Assembly (NCBI GenBank): GCA_024235955.1
Contig: JACKLJ010000001.1
Coordinates: forward strand, 1-64,000
DNA: 64,000 nucleotides
Direction: 5' to 3'
Source of the DNA: Burkholderiaceae bacterium
Lineage (GTDB): Bacteria; Pseudomonadota; Gammaproteobacteria; Burkholderiales; Burkholderiaceae_C
Part shown: piece after piece, positions 48,756-57,546 of the stretch
Position numbering within the stretch: the stretch's first letter is position 1
Layout of the letters: each line of letters opens with the position of its first letter
Position numbers and translations under genes: made by a program
Notes under the pieces: generated by a model
What the model was told of the DNA's origin: nothing
Database searches by the model: none
What the model saw: only the letters and a program-made list of their open reading frames with translations

Positions 48756-50702
48756 ATGAACATGCAACCATCCGTCGAACTCTCATCCCGCCGCCGCGTC
48801 CTCAAGCTGCTGGGCGGCGCGCCCATGCTGCCGCTGGCCTCGTCGCTGTCGGCTGCCGGCCTGCTCACCGCCTGCGGCGGCGACGGCGGCAGCACGCCCA
48901 GCTACGTCAGCGCCAGCTTCAGCAACATGGCCGCGCCTTCGCTGGCCAGCCCGGCCGCCATGGCGACCACCACGACCACTTCGGTGATGACGCTGAAGTT
49001 CGACGACAACAGCACGCGCGACGTGACGCTGGCCTACCACCCGTTCTTCACGACGGGCGACATGGTGTCCAACGGGGCGGGCGGCACGGTGCTGGCCGGT
49101 GGCTATGTCGACATCAACGGCAACCCGATCATGGACACGTCGGGCACCACGGCGCGCCAGTTCTTCTCGGACTGCCCGGACGGTTCGTCGCTGCTCACGG
49201 TGGGTGGCGCCAAGGTGTCGGGCGTGAAGGGCAACACGGTGTTCGCCGTGGTGCAGTTCGAATACACCACGCGCAACCTGGCGGGCACGAGCATGTACGG
49301 CCTGCTGCCTTCGCCGATTGCCGTGCTGACGCTGGACCAGGACCCGAGCACGGGCAACCTCACGCTGGTCAAGTACCACAACGTCAACACCGCCGCCATC
49401 AAGGGCCTGTGGATCACCTGCGGCGCCAGCCTGTCGCCGTGGAACACGCACCTGTCGAGCGAGGAGTACGAGCCCGACGCCTTCGTGGCCAGCAACGCGC
49501 AGCTCATGGGCTTCTCCAGGAGCCTGTTCGGCGATGAGTCCACGGCCAACCCGTACGACTACGGCCACCTGCCGGAAGTCACCGTCAACCCCGACGGCAC
49601 CGGCAGCATCAGGAAGCACTACGGCACCGGCCGCATCTCCAAGGAGCTGGTGCAGATCATGCCCGACCAGCGCACCATGATCATGGGTGACGACGCCACC
49701 AACGGCGGCGCCTTCATGTTCGTGGCCGACAAGGCGGCCGATCTGTCCGCCGGCACGCTGTACGTGGGCAAGATCACGCAGCGCGCCAGCGCCAACGACG
49801 CCCGCACCGGCGCGATGGACATCCAGTGGATCAACCTTGGCCATGCCACCAGCGCGGAGATCAAGGCACTGGTCGATGGCGGTATCAAGCCCACCGACAT
49901 CATGGACGTGAAGACCAAGGATCCGTCCGACGCGGCCTACACCAAGATTCCGTACGGCGGCAAATCCAACTGGGTCAAGCTCGTGCCCGGCCAGGAAAAG
50001 GCGGCAGCCTTCCTGGAGACGCACCGCTACGCCGCGCTGGCGGGCGGCAACCTGGGTTTCACCAAGTGGGAAGGCACCACGCTGAACGCCAGGGACAAGG
50101 TGGCCTACATCGCCATGTCCTACATCTACAAGTCGATGACCGACGGCTCCGGCGGCTTCAAGGTCGGCGGCGTCAATGCCGGCGCGGTGTATGCGCTCAA
50201 CCTCAAGGGCGGCCAGAAGGACACCGCGGGCGCGGCGATCAACAGCGACTGGGTGCCGGTGGACATGGCGGCGCCCGCCGCGCTGATCGGCAGCGACCTG
50301 GCCGCCGCCGACGGGCTGGGCAACCTGGCCGACGCCAACCGCATCGCCAACCCCGACAACCTGAAGTTCGCGGAAGACCTGCGCACGCTGTTCATCGGCG
50401 AGGACTCGGGCATGCACGTGAACAACTTCCTGTGGGCCTACAACGTCGACACGCAGCAGCTCAGCCGCATCCTGTCGACGCCGGCGGGCGCCGAATCCAC
50501 CGGTCTGCACGCGGTGACCAACATCAACGGCTGGACCTACGTGATGAGCAACTTCCAGCACCCGGGCGACTGGGAGAGCCCGCTGCACGACGTCGTCAAG
50601 CCGGTGCTCGACCCGCTGGTGCGCGCCAACTACAAGGACCGCTACGGCGCCTCGGTGGGTTACCTCACGGGCACGCCATCGGGCATCCAGCTGAAGGCCT
50701 GA
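48756..50702 (+). CDS. phoX: PhoX-family alkaline phosphatase, Tat-exported
   Basis: 648 residues from ATG 48756. Twin-arginine signal ELSSRRRVLKLLGGAPML with a lipobox-like LLTACGG. The DUF839 beta-propeller holds the Ca/Fe cofactor in PhoX enzymes; the block TCGASLSPWNTHLSSEEYEP contains the likely Fe-ligand cysteine and metal-binding Glu, and FIGEDSGMHVNNFLWAYN is the second conserved block. It hydrolyses phosphomonoesters in the periplasm or at the surface to release phosphate. A Pho-box-like site upstream implies PhoB control under phosphate limitation. Monocistronic. Confidence 0.93.
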   Translation: MNMQPSVELSSRRRVLKLLGGAPMLPLASSLSAAGLLTACGGDGGSTPSYVSASFSNMAAPSLASPAAMATTTTTSVMTLKFDDNSTRDVTLAYHPFFTTGDMVSNGAGGTVLAGGYVDINGNPIMDTSGTTARQFFSDCPDGSSLLTVGGAKVSGVKGNTVFAVVQFEYTTRNLAGTSMYGLLPSPIAVLTLDQDPSTGNLTLVKYHNVNTAAIKGLWITCGASLSPWNTHLSSEEYEPDAFVASNAQLMGFSRSLFGDESTANPYDYGHLPEVTVNPDGTGSIRKHYGTGRISKELVQIMPDQRTMIMGDDATNGGAFMFVADKAADLSAGTLYVGKITQRASANDARTGAMDIQWINLGHATSAEIKALVDGGIKPTDIMDVKTKDPSDAAYTKIPYGGKSNWVKLVPGQEKAAAFLETHRYAALAGGNLGFTKWEGTTLNARDKVAYIAMSYIYKSMTDGSGGFKVGGVNAGAVYALNLKGGQKDTAGAAINSDWVPVDMAAPAALIGSDLAAADGLGNLADANRIANPDNLKFAEDLRTLFIGEDSGMHVNNFLWAYNVDTQQLSRILSTPAGAESTGLHAVTNINGWTYVMSNFQHPGDWESPLHDVVKPVLDPLVRANYKDRYGASVGYLTGTPSGIQLKA

Positions 50703-50710
50703 GCTGGCAG

Positions 50711-50782
50711 AAATGCTTCTAAAACAATAGCTGTCTGCGCCCGTCAATAAAGGGCTGAAGGCTGATTTGGCTTGAAATTCAG
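50711..50782 (-). repeat. dispersed ~65-bp repeat, copy 15
   Basis: A near-consensus copy: AACAATAGCTGTCTGCGCCC, then GTCAATAAAGGGCTGAAGGC, ending GGCTTGAAATTCAG. Its last TCA is the complement of the Lrp gene's stop codon (50781-50779). It lies between the convergent phoX and lrp-type genes. Confidence 0.9.
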
Positions 50783-51252
50783 CCCAGCCCGATCGGCAGC
50801 GCGCCGTCGGCCTTGACCTCCCCCAGCGAGAAGCTGGTGTGGAGGTCTTTCACATTGGGCAGCTGGATCAGCACCTCGCGCGCGAAGCGGCTGAACTGCT
50901 CCAGGTCGCGCCCCACCACCTGCAGCTCGAAGGTGCCGGCGCCGCTGATGTAGTGGCAGCTGACGATTTCCGGGATGGCGCGGATGGCGGTCTCCAGCCG
51001 GCGCAGCTCGGTGGCGTTGACCTGCGCCGCGTCCAGCCGCACGAAGGCCAGCACGCCCAGGCCGATCTTGTGGCGGTCGATCTCGGCGCGGTAGCCGCGG
51101 ATGTAGCCGGCCTGCTCCAGCGCGCGCACGCGCCGCCAGCAGGGCGCCGCCGACAGCCCCACGCGCTGCGCAAGCTCGGTGTTCGTCAGACGTCCATCGG
51201 CCTGCAACTGTTGCAGGATGGCAAGGTCATACGAGTCAAGTGTTTCTGGCAT
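50779..51252 (-). CDS. Lrp/AsnC-family regulator of the adjacent oxidoreductase
   Basis: 157 residues from ATG 51252. Helix-turn-helix LTNTELAQRVGLSAAPCWRR, and a RAM domain (VLAFVRLDAAQVNATELRR, then CHYISGAGTFELQVVGRDL). The SAAPCWRRVRALEQAGYI pattern is that of AsnC/BkdR-like regulators that respond to amino acids. It diverges from the indolepyruvate oxidoreductase gene across 174 bp that hold a 7-1-7 palindrome, so it probably controls that gene in response to aromatic or branched-chain amino acids. The stop codon abuts repeat copy 15. Confidence 0.92.
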   Translation of the reverse strand: MPETLDSYDLAILQQLQADGRLTNTELAQRVGLSAAPCWRRVRALEQAGYIRGYRAEIDRHKIGLGVLAFVRLDAAQVNATELRRLETAIRAIPEIVSCHYISGAGTFELQVVGRDLEQFSRFAREVLIQLPNVKDLHTSFSLGEVKADGALPIGLG

Positions 51253-51263
51253 GGCCCAATTCT

Positions 51264-51278
51264 AGAAAGATTCTTTCT
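51264..51278. promoter_or_regulatory. Lrp-type operator between the regulator and the oxidoreductase
   Basis: AGAAAGA-T-TCTTTCT is a perfect 7-1-7 palindrome 12 bp upstream of the regulator's start. A second AAAGAAAGCACTTCTCT-like site follows near 51302. Suited to autorepression and activation of the divergent gene. Confidence 0.6.
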
Positions 51279-51426
51279 GACTGGCCGCGTTTGGCGGCAC
51301 GCAAAGAAAGCACTTCTCTGCCGATGCGGCATACACTTTGCTAGAACAAAGGCAGGCTTGGCCCATCAGGCCGGGCCAACCCGCCCGCCGGCCCACAAGG
51401 CTGGTTTTCCAACAGGAGACTCCACG

Positions 51427-54400
51427 ATGAACGCGCCCCTGCCCGAGCACATCCGCCGCTCGATCGAAACCGTCAGCCTCGACGACAAGTACGCGCTGGA
51501 AACCGGCCGTGCCTTCATGAGCGGCGTCCACGCCCTGGTGCGCCTGCCCATGCTGCAACGCCAGCGCGACGCGCTGGTGGGCAAGAACACCGCCGGCTTC
51601 ATCAGCGGCTACCGCGGCTCGCCGCTGGGCGGCTACGACCAGGCGCTGTGGGCCGCGTCCAAGCACCTGAAAGAGCAGCACATCGTCTTCCAGCCCGGCG
51701 TGAACGAGGAGCTGGCCGCCACCGCCTGCTGGGGCACGCAGCAGCTCGGCTTCGCGCCGCAGGGCAGCAACCGGTACGACGGCGTGTTCGGCATCTGGTA
51801 CGGCAAGGGCCCGGGCGTGGACCGCTGCTCCGACGTCTTCAAGCACGCCAACATGGCCGGCACCACGCCCTGGGGCGGCGTGCTTGCCGTGGCCGGCGAC
51901 GACCACATCAGCAAGAGCTCTACCGCCGCGCACCAGAGCGACCACATCTTCAAGGCCTGCGGCCTGCCGGTGTTCTTCCCGGCCGGCGTGCAGGACATCC
52001 TGGACCTGGGCGTGCACGCCTTCGCCCTGAGCCGCTACGCCGGCGTGTGGTCGGGCATGAAGACCATCCAGGAGATCGTCGAATCCAGCGCCGCCGTCGA
52101 CGTGGACGCCGGCCGCGTGCAGATCGTCCTGCCCGAGGACTTCGAGATGCCGCCCGGCGGCCTGCACATCCGCTGGCCCGACGCGCCGCTGGCGCAGGAA
52201 GAGCGGCTGATGCACTACAAGTGGTACGCCGCGCTGGCCTACATCCGCGCCAACCGGCTGAACCACAACGTCATCGAAGGCCCGCACGACCGCTACGGCA
52301 TCATGGCCAGCGGCAAGGCCTACAACGACCTGCGCCAGGCGCTGCTGAACCTGGGCCTGGACGACGCGGCCTGCCGCCAGCTGGGCATCCGCGTGCACAA
52401 GGTGGGTGTGGTGTGGCCGCTGGAGGCGCAGCTCACGCGCGCCTTCGCCGAGGGGCTGCAGGAAATCCTGGTGGTGGAAGAGAAACGCCAGGTCATCGAA
52501 TACCAGCTCAAGGAAGAGCTCTACAACTGGCGCCCCGACGTGCGGCCCAACGTGGTCGGCAAGTACGACGAGGGCGACGGCAGCCACGCGGGCGGCGAAT
52601 GGTCGCTGCCCAACCCGTCGGCCAACGAGCTGCTGCGCGGCAACGCCGACCTGAACCCGGCGCTGATCGCCCGCGCGCTGGTGCGCCGCCTGCAGCGCAC
52701 CGGCATCCTGGACGCCGCCGGCGCCGACATGCGCGCCCGCATCGAGGCGCAGATGGCGTTGCTGGAGGCCAAGGAAAAATCGATGCAGGAACTGTCGGCC
52801 GGCGGCGTGTCGGGTGCCGACCGCGTGCCCTGGTTCTGCTCCGGCTGCCCGCACAACACCAGCACCGTGGTGCCCGAGGGCTCGCGCGCCATGGCCGGCA
52901 TCGGCTGCCACTACATGGCGGTGTGGATGGACCGCAGCACCATCGGCTTCACGCAGATGGGGGGCGAAGGCGTGCCCTGGGTCGGCCAGCAGCCGTTCTC
53001 CAACGAGCAGCACGTGTTCGCCAACCTGGGCGACGGCACCTACTTCCACAGCGGCATCATGGCGATCCGCCAGAGCGTCGCCGCCGGGGTGAACATCACC
53101 TACAAGATCCTCTACAACGACGCCGTGGCCATGACCGGCGGCCAGCGCGTGGGCGAGCGGCCGGAGGGCCACAGCGTGCTGCAGATCGCCGAGAGCATGC
53201 ACGCCGAGGGGGTGAGCAAGCTGGTCATCGTCAGCGACGAGCCCGGGAAGTACGAGAACGTGGCCATCGCCGGCCACCCGCAGGTCTACCACCGCAACCG
53301 GCTGGACGAGATCCAGCGCGAGCTGCGCGAGACCCCCGGCACCACGGTGATGATCTACGACCAGACCTGCGCTACCGAGAAGCGCCGCCGCCGCAAGCGC
53401 GGCAAGGCCGTGGACCCGGCGCGCCGCGTGATCATCAACGAAGCCGTGTGCGAAGGCTGTGGCGACTGCAGTGTGCAGAGCAACTGCATCAGCGTGGAGC
53501 CGCTGGAGACCGAGTTCGGCCGCAAGCGCGCCATCAACCAGAGCACCTGCAACAAGGATTTCTCCTGCCTGCGCGGCTTCTGCCCCAGCTTCGTCACCGT
53601 GGAAGGCGGCGAGCTGAAGAAGAAGGCCAAGGGCCAGGCCGGTGCGCCGTCCGAGCTGGGCGAGCTGCCCGAGCCGGCGCTGCCCGCGCTGGCCGCCGGC
53701 CGGCCCTGGGGCATCGTGGTGGCCGGCGTGGGCGGCACGGGCGTCATCACCATCGGCCAGCTGCTGGGCGTGGCCGCGCACCTCGAGGGCAAGGGCATCG
53801 TTACGCAGGACGCGGCCGGCCTGGCGCAGAAGGGCGGCGCCACCTGGAGCCACGTGCTGATCGGCCAGACGCAGGACGACATCCTGACCACCCGCGTGGG
53901 CACGGCCGCGGCCGACCTGATCCTGGCCTGCGACCCGATGGTGGCCGTGAGCGGCGAAACCATGGCCCGCATGCGCGAGGGCCGCACCCATGTGGCGCTC
54001 AACAGCCATGGCTCGCCCACGGCGGCCTTCGTCAAGAACGCCAACTGGGAGAACCCGCAGCACGCCTGCGCCGCGCAGCTGGAGAAGCTGGTGGGCGAGG
54101 GCGGCCTGGGCGTGTTCGACGCCGACGCCGCGGCGCGCGCGCTGATGGGCGACACCATCTTCATCAACCCGATGATCCTGGGCTACGCCTGGCAGCAGGG
54201 CTGGATCCCGCTGGCGCACGAGACGCTGGCGCGCGCCATCGAGCTGAACGGTGTGGCCGTCAAGGCCAACCTGGCGGCTTTCGAGTGGGGCCGCCAGGCG
54301 GCCGCGCGGCCGCAGGCCTTCGAGGCCTACCTGGCGCGCGTGAGCGGCCAGCCCGGCGGAGGCGCGCAGGTGATCGAGTTCAGGCACCGCGAGACGGTGG

Positions 54401-55062
54401 ACAGCCTGGTGGCGCGGCGCGTGGAATTCCTCACCGGCTACCAGGACGCGGCCTACGCCCGCGCCTACCAGGCCTTCGTCGAGCGCGTGCGCGAGGTGGA
54501 GAACCGCGTGGTGCCCGGCAAGAGCTCGCTGGCCGAGGCGGCGGCGCGCTACCTGTTCAAGCTGATGGCCTACAAGGACGAGTACGAGGTCGCGCGCCTG
54601 CAGGCCGACCCGGCCTTCCTGGCGCGCATCCAGTCCATGTTCGAGGGCGAGATGGGCAAGGACTACCAGCTCCACTACCACCTGGCGCCGCCGCTCACCG
54701 CCGAGCGCAATGCCAAGGGCGAGCTGCAGAAGAAGGAATACGGGCCGCGCATGCTCACCGGCTTCCGCTGGCTGGCCAAGCTCAAGGGCCTGCGCGGTGG
54801 CGCGCTGGATTTCTTCGGCCGCAGCGAGGAGCGCAGGACCGAGCGCGAGCTGATCGCCCAGTACCGCGCCAGCCTGGAAGAAGTGCTGGGTGCCCTGACG
54901 CCGGAGAACCACGCCACGGCGGTGGACATCGCCCGCGTGCCGGAGCAGATCAAGGGCTACGGCCACGTGAAGGAGCGCAACCTGAAGGCCGCCCGCGCAC
55001 GCTGGGACGAGCTGATGCAGGCGTTCCGCAAGCCGGCGGCGGGGGAGCGGGTGGCGGCATGA
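51427..55062 (+). CDS. fused indolepyruvate ferredoxin oxidoreductase (IorA-IorB type)
   Basis: 1211 residues from ATG 51427 with AGGAGA upstream. The N-terminal pyrimidine and ThDP-binding parts (FISGYRGSPLGGYDQALW, then WFCSGCPHNTST) are followed by the ThDP/Mg motif region LGDGTYFHSG and KILYNDAVAMTGGQ. A cysteine cluster NEAVCEGCGDCSVQSNC with CNKDFSCLRGFCPSF serves Fe-S binding. The C-terminal gamma-type domain has VAGVGGTGVITIGQLLG. It decarboxylates arylpyruvates (from aromatic amino acid transamination) or branched 2-oxo acids to acyl-CoA, with ferredoxin or another carrier. The divergent Lrp regulator supports an amino-acid catabolic role. Confidence 0.93.
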   Translation: MNAPLPEHIRRSIETVSLDDKYALETGRAFMSGVHALVRLPMLQRQRDALVGKNTAGFISGYRGSPLGGYDQALWAASKHLKEQHIVFQPGVNEELAATACWGTQQLGFAPQGSNRYDGVFGIWYGKGPGVDRCSDVFKHANMAGTTPWGGVLAVAGDDHISKSSTAAHQSDHIFKACGLPVFFPAGVQDILDLGVHAFALSRYAGVWSGMKTIQEIVESSAAVDVDAGRVQIVLPEDFEMPPGGLHIRWPDAPLAQEERLMHYKWYAALAYIRANRLNHNVIEGPHDRYGIMASGKAYNDLRQALLNLGLDDAACRQLGIRVHKVGVVWPLEAQLTRAFAEGLQEILVVEEKRQVIEYQLKEELYNWRPDVRPNVVGKYDEGDGSHAGGEWSLPNPSANELLRGNADLNPALIARALVRRLQRTGILDAAGADMRARIEAQMALLEAKEKSMQELSAGGVSGADRVPWFCSGCPHNTSTVVPEGSRAMAGIGCHYMAVWMDRSTIGFTQMGGEGVPWVGQQPFSNEQHVFANLGDGTYFHSGIMAIRQSVAAGVNITYKILYNDAVAMTGGQRVGERPEGHSVLQIAESMHAEGVSKLVIVSDEPGKYENVAIAGHPQVYHRNRLDEIQRELRETPGTTVMIYDQTCATEKRRRRKRGKAVDPARRVIINEAVCEGCGDCSVQSNCISVEPLETEFGRKRAINQSTCNKDFSCLRGFCPSFVTVEGGELKKKAKGQAGAPSELGELPEPALPALAAGRPWGIVVAGVGGTGVITIGQLLGVAAHLEGKGIVTQDAAGLAQKGGATWSHVLIGQTQDDILTTRVGTAAADLILACDPMVAVSGETMARMREGRTHVALNSHGSPTAAFVKNANWENPQHACAAQLEKLVGEGGLGVFDADAAARALMGDTIFINPMILGYAWQQGWIPLAHETLARAIELNGVAVKANLAAFEWGRQAAARPQAFEAYLARVSGQPGGGAQVIEFRHRETVDSLVARRVEFLTGYQDAAYARAYQAFVERVREVENRVVPGKSSLAEAAARYLFKLMAYKDEYEVARLQADPAFLARIQSMFEGEMGKDYQLHYHLAPPLTAERNAKGELQKKEYGPRMLTGFRWLAKLKGLRGGALDFFGRSEERRTERELIAQYRASLEEVLGALTPENHATAVDIARVPEQIKGYGHVKERNLKAARARWDELMQAFRKPAAGERVAA

Positions 55063-55309
55063 AACGGAACACCCCCTGAGCCGCTGACGGCGCCACGTGC
55101 TCGCCGCCAGAGGCGGCGGCTCTTCGGGCTGTCCGTGCCTGCGCAGGCAGGCCCGGAGCCGCAGCCCTCAGCCCCTCTTACTGCGTGGAGGGGGGACAAC
55201 GCCAGTGCTCGGTGCAAGCCCGAGCACGGCGTTCGCTGGCATGGCCTGCTCCGCGGCCATCGGGCTTTGGGGCACTGGAGCCTGCGCGGGAGCGCCATCC
55301 GACGCATGC

Positions 55310-55380
55310 TTTTTCAAGCCAAATCCGGCTTTGGCCCTTATGTGACAGGCGCAGACAGCTCCTGAAACAGGAGTGAATTC
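55310..55380 (+). repeat. dispersed ~65-bp repeat, copy 16
   Basis: TTTTTCAAGCCAAATCCGGC, then TTGGCCCTTATGTGACAGGC and GCAGACAG. The terminal hairpin is CTCCTG-AAA-CAGGAG, different in sequence from the common CTAT/ATAG version but still fully paired. Same subtype as copy 17. Confidence 0.85.
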
Positions 55381-55521
55381 TGGGGTCGGTCCCGTCTTTG
55401 GCGCAGTGTGGTGGCCATGACCTGGCCAGTCTGACCAGGGTGCGAGGGAAAGAACGCGTGTTCGGCAGCGGCCCTGTGCTGCGCGTCGAGGTCCCACCCG
55501 GACACCAGCCGCCGCCAGCAA

Positions 55522-55590
55522 ATTTTCAAGTCAAATTGGCCTTCTGACCTTGCGTGGCGGGTGCAGGCAGCTCCTGAAACAGGAGCAATT
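55522..55590 (+). repeat. dispersed ~65-bp repeat, copy 17
   Basis: TTTTCAAGTCAAATTGGCC, then TTGCGTGGCGGGTGCAGGC. It ends with the same CTCCTG-AAA-CAGGAG hairpin as copy 16, just before the 3' end of the nitrile hydratase activator gene. Confidence 0.85.
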
Positions 55591-55594
55591 CGAG

Positions 55595-56008
55595 CTATCC
55601 GTCGCCGTCGGCCAGCACGATGGGCTGGCCGTGCGGGGTGCGGGCGGCAGCGTCTTCCCAGGCGTGGGCCAGGCGGTGAAGGTCGGCGGCGCTGCCGGCG
55701 CCTTGCGCGACCACCAGACGCTCCAGCGCGGCCAGCCAGTGTTCGTAGTAACGGCTGCCGTCGTCGCCGGGGCCGGCGGCGAGCAGCTCGGCGCCCAGGG
55801 CCTCGGCCCACTGCGGCCAGGTGAACAGGCCGCGCTCGTGCAACTGCAGCGTGATGGCGAAGGCGTGCGCCTGCCAGGGCGCGCCGAACACCGCTTCGCG
55901 CCCGCCCGCGGGCAGTGGCAGGGCGGCGCCGCAGGCAGCGAGCTGGTCGGCCAGGGCGTCGAGCGCGGCTGCGCTTTCGGGCTGCGGGCTGGCGGCGGCG
56001 TCGTTCAT
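55595..56008 (-). CDS. nitrile hydratase activator / accessory protein
   Basis: 137 residues; ATG 56008 overlaps the beta-subunit stop (ATGA). It resembles the N-terminal half of nitrile hydratase beta subunits: EAVFGAPWQAHAFAITLQLH, then GLFTWPQWAEALGAEL and YYEHWLAALERLVV. This is the P14K/NhlE-type self-subunit-swapping chaperone that, in cobalt enzymes, brings cobalt-loaded alpha subunit into the alpha2-beta2 enzyme. The alpha-beta-activator order is usual for Co-type operons. The end of the gene is 4 bp from repeat copy 17. Confidence 0.9.
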   Translation of the reverse strand: MNDAAASPQPESAAALDALADQLAACGAALPLPAGGREAVFGAPWQAHAFAITLQLHERGLFTWPQWAEALGAELLAAGPGDDGSRYYEHWLAALERLVVAQGAGSAADLHRLAHAWEDAAARTPHGQPIVLADGDG

Positions 56009-56676
56009 GCGGGTTCCAGGTAGGGTTCCCAGGCGTCCACGCTGACTTCCAGCGTGGGGTCGGCCTGCGCGCCCCAGAGCGTGCGGCCGTCGAACACCAC
56101 GGTGTAGAGCCACTCCGGCGCGTCGTCGTAGGGTGGCAGCGGGCGGCTGACGTGGCGGTCCGGGAAGATGTGGGCGCCATGGACGTGGGCCACGGTGCCG
56201 ACCTGGCCGCGCACGTAGCGCGGCAGGCGCGTGTGGCCGGCGGGGTTGCGCTGCGCGGCGCGCACGCGGTCGCCGACGGTGAAGCGCGCAGGCTGCGCCG
56301 CCGGGCGCTCGGTGGGCGAGCCGGCGGCCAGCGCGGCGTCCACGCGTTCGGCGGCCAGCGGGCGCCAGTCGGCTGGGGCCGGGGCGGGTGTGGCGTCGCC
56401 GGCCAGCTCGGCGGCGCTGACCAGACCGCGCTCCAGCATCAGTTGCTCCAGCGCGCGGATCCAGATCTCGTAGTAGCTGGAGGCCAGGTAGGTGGCGGGC
56501 GGCAGCGATTCGCGCGCGGCGCGCGAGAGGTCGATGTTCCAGCGGCCGCCGGCACCCATGGCCAGGGTGACGGCCAGCGCGCGGCTTTCCCAGGGAGCGT
56601 GGAACAGCGGCTCGTCCGGTTCCGGCCGCACCGGGCCGAAGCACTGCAGGCCGCCCATGTCGTGCACGCCGTTCAT
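56005..56676 (-). CDS. nthB: nitrile hydratase beta subunit
   Basis: 223 residues; ATG 56676 overlaps the alpha stop and its own stop overlaps the activator start. MNGVHDMGGLQCFGPVRPE is the classic beta N-terminus; the helical part has ASSYYEIWIRALEQLMLERG and the SH3-like C-terminal barrel has FTVGDRVRAAQRNPAGHTR, then YVRGQVGTVAHVHGAHIFPD. Together with the alpha subunit it hydrates nitriles to amides in the cytoplasm. Overlapping genes imply balanced translation of all three proteins. Confidence 0.96.
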   Translation of the reverse strand: MNGVHDMGGLQCFGPVRPEPDEPLFHAPWESRALAVTLAMGAGGRWNIDLSRAARESLPPATYLASSYYEIWIRALEQLMLERGLVSAAELAGDATPAPAPADWRPLAAERVDAALAAGSPTERPAAQPARFTVGDRVRAAQRNPAGHTRLPRYVRGQVGTVAHVHGAHIFPDRHVSRPLPPYDDAPEWLYTVVFDGRTLWGAQADPTLEVSVDAWEPYLEPA

Positions 56677-57377
56677 GGGGCTGCTCCTGAATCGGTAGCT
56701 GCCTGCGCCGGCTGGGCGCCGGCCAGACCTGTGCCGATCATCGAATCCCGGTTCACCAGGGCGGCCAGCGCGGCTTCGTCCAGGTGCCCGGTGCCGGGCG
56801 GGCGCATGGGCAGCACCAGGTAGCGCACCTCGGCGGTGGAGTCCCAGACGCGGATGCGCGTGGTGTCGGGCAGGCGGACACCGAAGTCGGCCAGCACGCC
56901 GCGCGGGTCGATCACGGCCTTGGACCGGTAGGCGGCGCTTTTGTACCAGACCGGCGGCAGGCCCAGCACCGGCCAGGGGTAGCAGCTGCACAGCGTGCAG
57001 ACCACCAGGTTGTGCTGCTCGGGCGTGTTCTCCACAGCCACCATGTGCTCGCCCTGCCGGCCGGTGTAGCCCAGCGAGGCGATGGCGGCGGTGGCATCGG
57101 CCAGCAGCCAGCGGCGGAAGTTGGCGTCCACCCAGGCCCTGGCGACCACGCGGGCGCCGTTGTGCGGGCCGACGCGGGTTTCGTAGGTCTCGATGATGCG
57201 GTCCAGCGCGGCCGGGTCGAGGTAGCCCTTGCGGGTCAGCAGGGTCTCCAGAGCGCGCACCCGCACGTCCATCGGGTCGAGCGTGCTGGCGGCGTGGTCG
57301 TGCGCGTGCTCATGACCTTGGTCATGACCGTGGTGGCGATGGCCGTGACCGGTGTCGGGGGCGGATGGGTGGCTCAG
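56673..57377 (-). CDS. nthA: nitrile hydratase alpha subunit (cobalt type), likely CTG start
   Basis: The metal site is VVCTLCSCYPWPVLG; Thr between the first two Cys (CTLCSC) marks the cobalt type. Further blocks are VVARAWVDANFRRWLLAD and LVNRDSMIGTGL. Start: GAGGAG at 57389-57384 sits six bases before CTG 57377, giving 234 residues (MSHPSAPDTGHGHRHHGH...) and matching relatives with a short His-rich N-terminus; the only upstream ATG (57464) would add 29 unlikely residues and lies within the promoter. The His-rich segment (GHGHRHHGHDQGHEHAHDH) may bind cobalt. The C-terminal ~12 residues appear repeat-derived (56680-56726). No amidase or cobalt transporter gene adjoins. Confidence 0.94.
   Translation of the reverse strand: MSHPSAPDTGHGHRHHGHDQGHEHAHDHAASTLDPMDVRVRALETLLTRKGYLDPAALDRIIETYETRVGPHNGARVVARAWVDANFRRWLLADATAAIASLGYTGRQGEHMVAVENTPEQHNLVVCTLCSCYPWPVLGLPPVWYKSAAYRSKAVIDPRGVLADFGVRLPDTTRIRVWDSTAEVRYLVLPMRPPGTGHLDEAALAALVNRDSMIGTGLAGAQPAQAATDSGAAP
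56680..56726 (-). repeat. possible partial repeat at the 3' end of nthA
   Basis: GCTCCTGAATCGGTAGCTGC, then CTGCGCCGG, resembles the CTCCTG...CAGGAGCTGCCTGCGCC end of repeat copies 16 and 17. It encodes the last residues of the alpha subunit (AGAQPAQAATDSG). Confidence 0.4.
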
Positions 57378-57431
57378 GGCGGGCTCCTCGGTGGCGGCGG
57401 CGCCCGTTCCCCGGGGCGCCTGGCTGCCACA

Positions 57432-57464
57432 TACAATATAAGGTTGTTCGCCGGGCCGTGGCAA
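57432..57464. promoter_or_regulatory. divergent promoter region of nthA and yajC
   Basis: On the minus strand TTGCCA (57464-57459), 18 bp, then TATATT (57440-57435) is a good sigma-70 match placed ~58 bp before the nthA CTG. On the plus strand TACAAT (57432-57437) could be a -10 for yajC. The two would overlap, so the promoters may compete. Confidence 0.5.
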
Positions 57465-57546
57465 ATGCTGCGCTGCCCGTCTTCAGGGTGCTTGCGCCGG
57501 CTCGCGCGCTGCCCTCCACCGCCGACCTCAAGACGGGAGTCTTCCA

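Larger units (their letters stand above)
55063..55594. other. intergenic region with two repeat copies, no gene
   Basis: 530 bp between the oxidoreductase and the nitrile hydratase operon. The first 240 bp are GC-rich without a recognisable gene and include the imperfect palindrome GTGCTCGGTGCAAGCCCGAG followed by CACGGCG. The rest holds repeat copies 16 and 17, 212 bp apart, with about 140 bp of unassigned sequence between them. No clear factor-independent terminator was seen. Confidence 0.6.

Noticed and set aside
51262..54966. 1234-codon antisense frame over the indolepyruvate oxidoreductase
   Set aside because: Same cause; the plus-strand gene has full-length family motifs and a good ribosome binding site.
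55310..55590. Insertion-sequence ends formed by repeat copies 16 and 17
   Set aside because: They are direct, not inverted, and the ~140 bp between them encode no transposase; a local duplication or two separate insertions is simpler.
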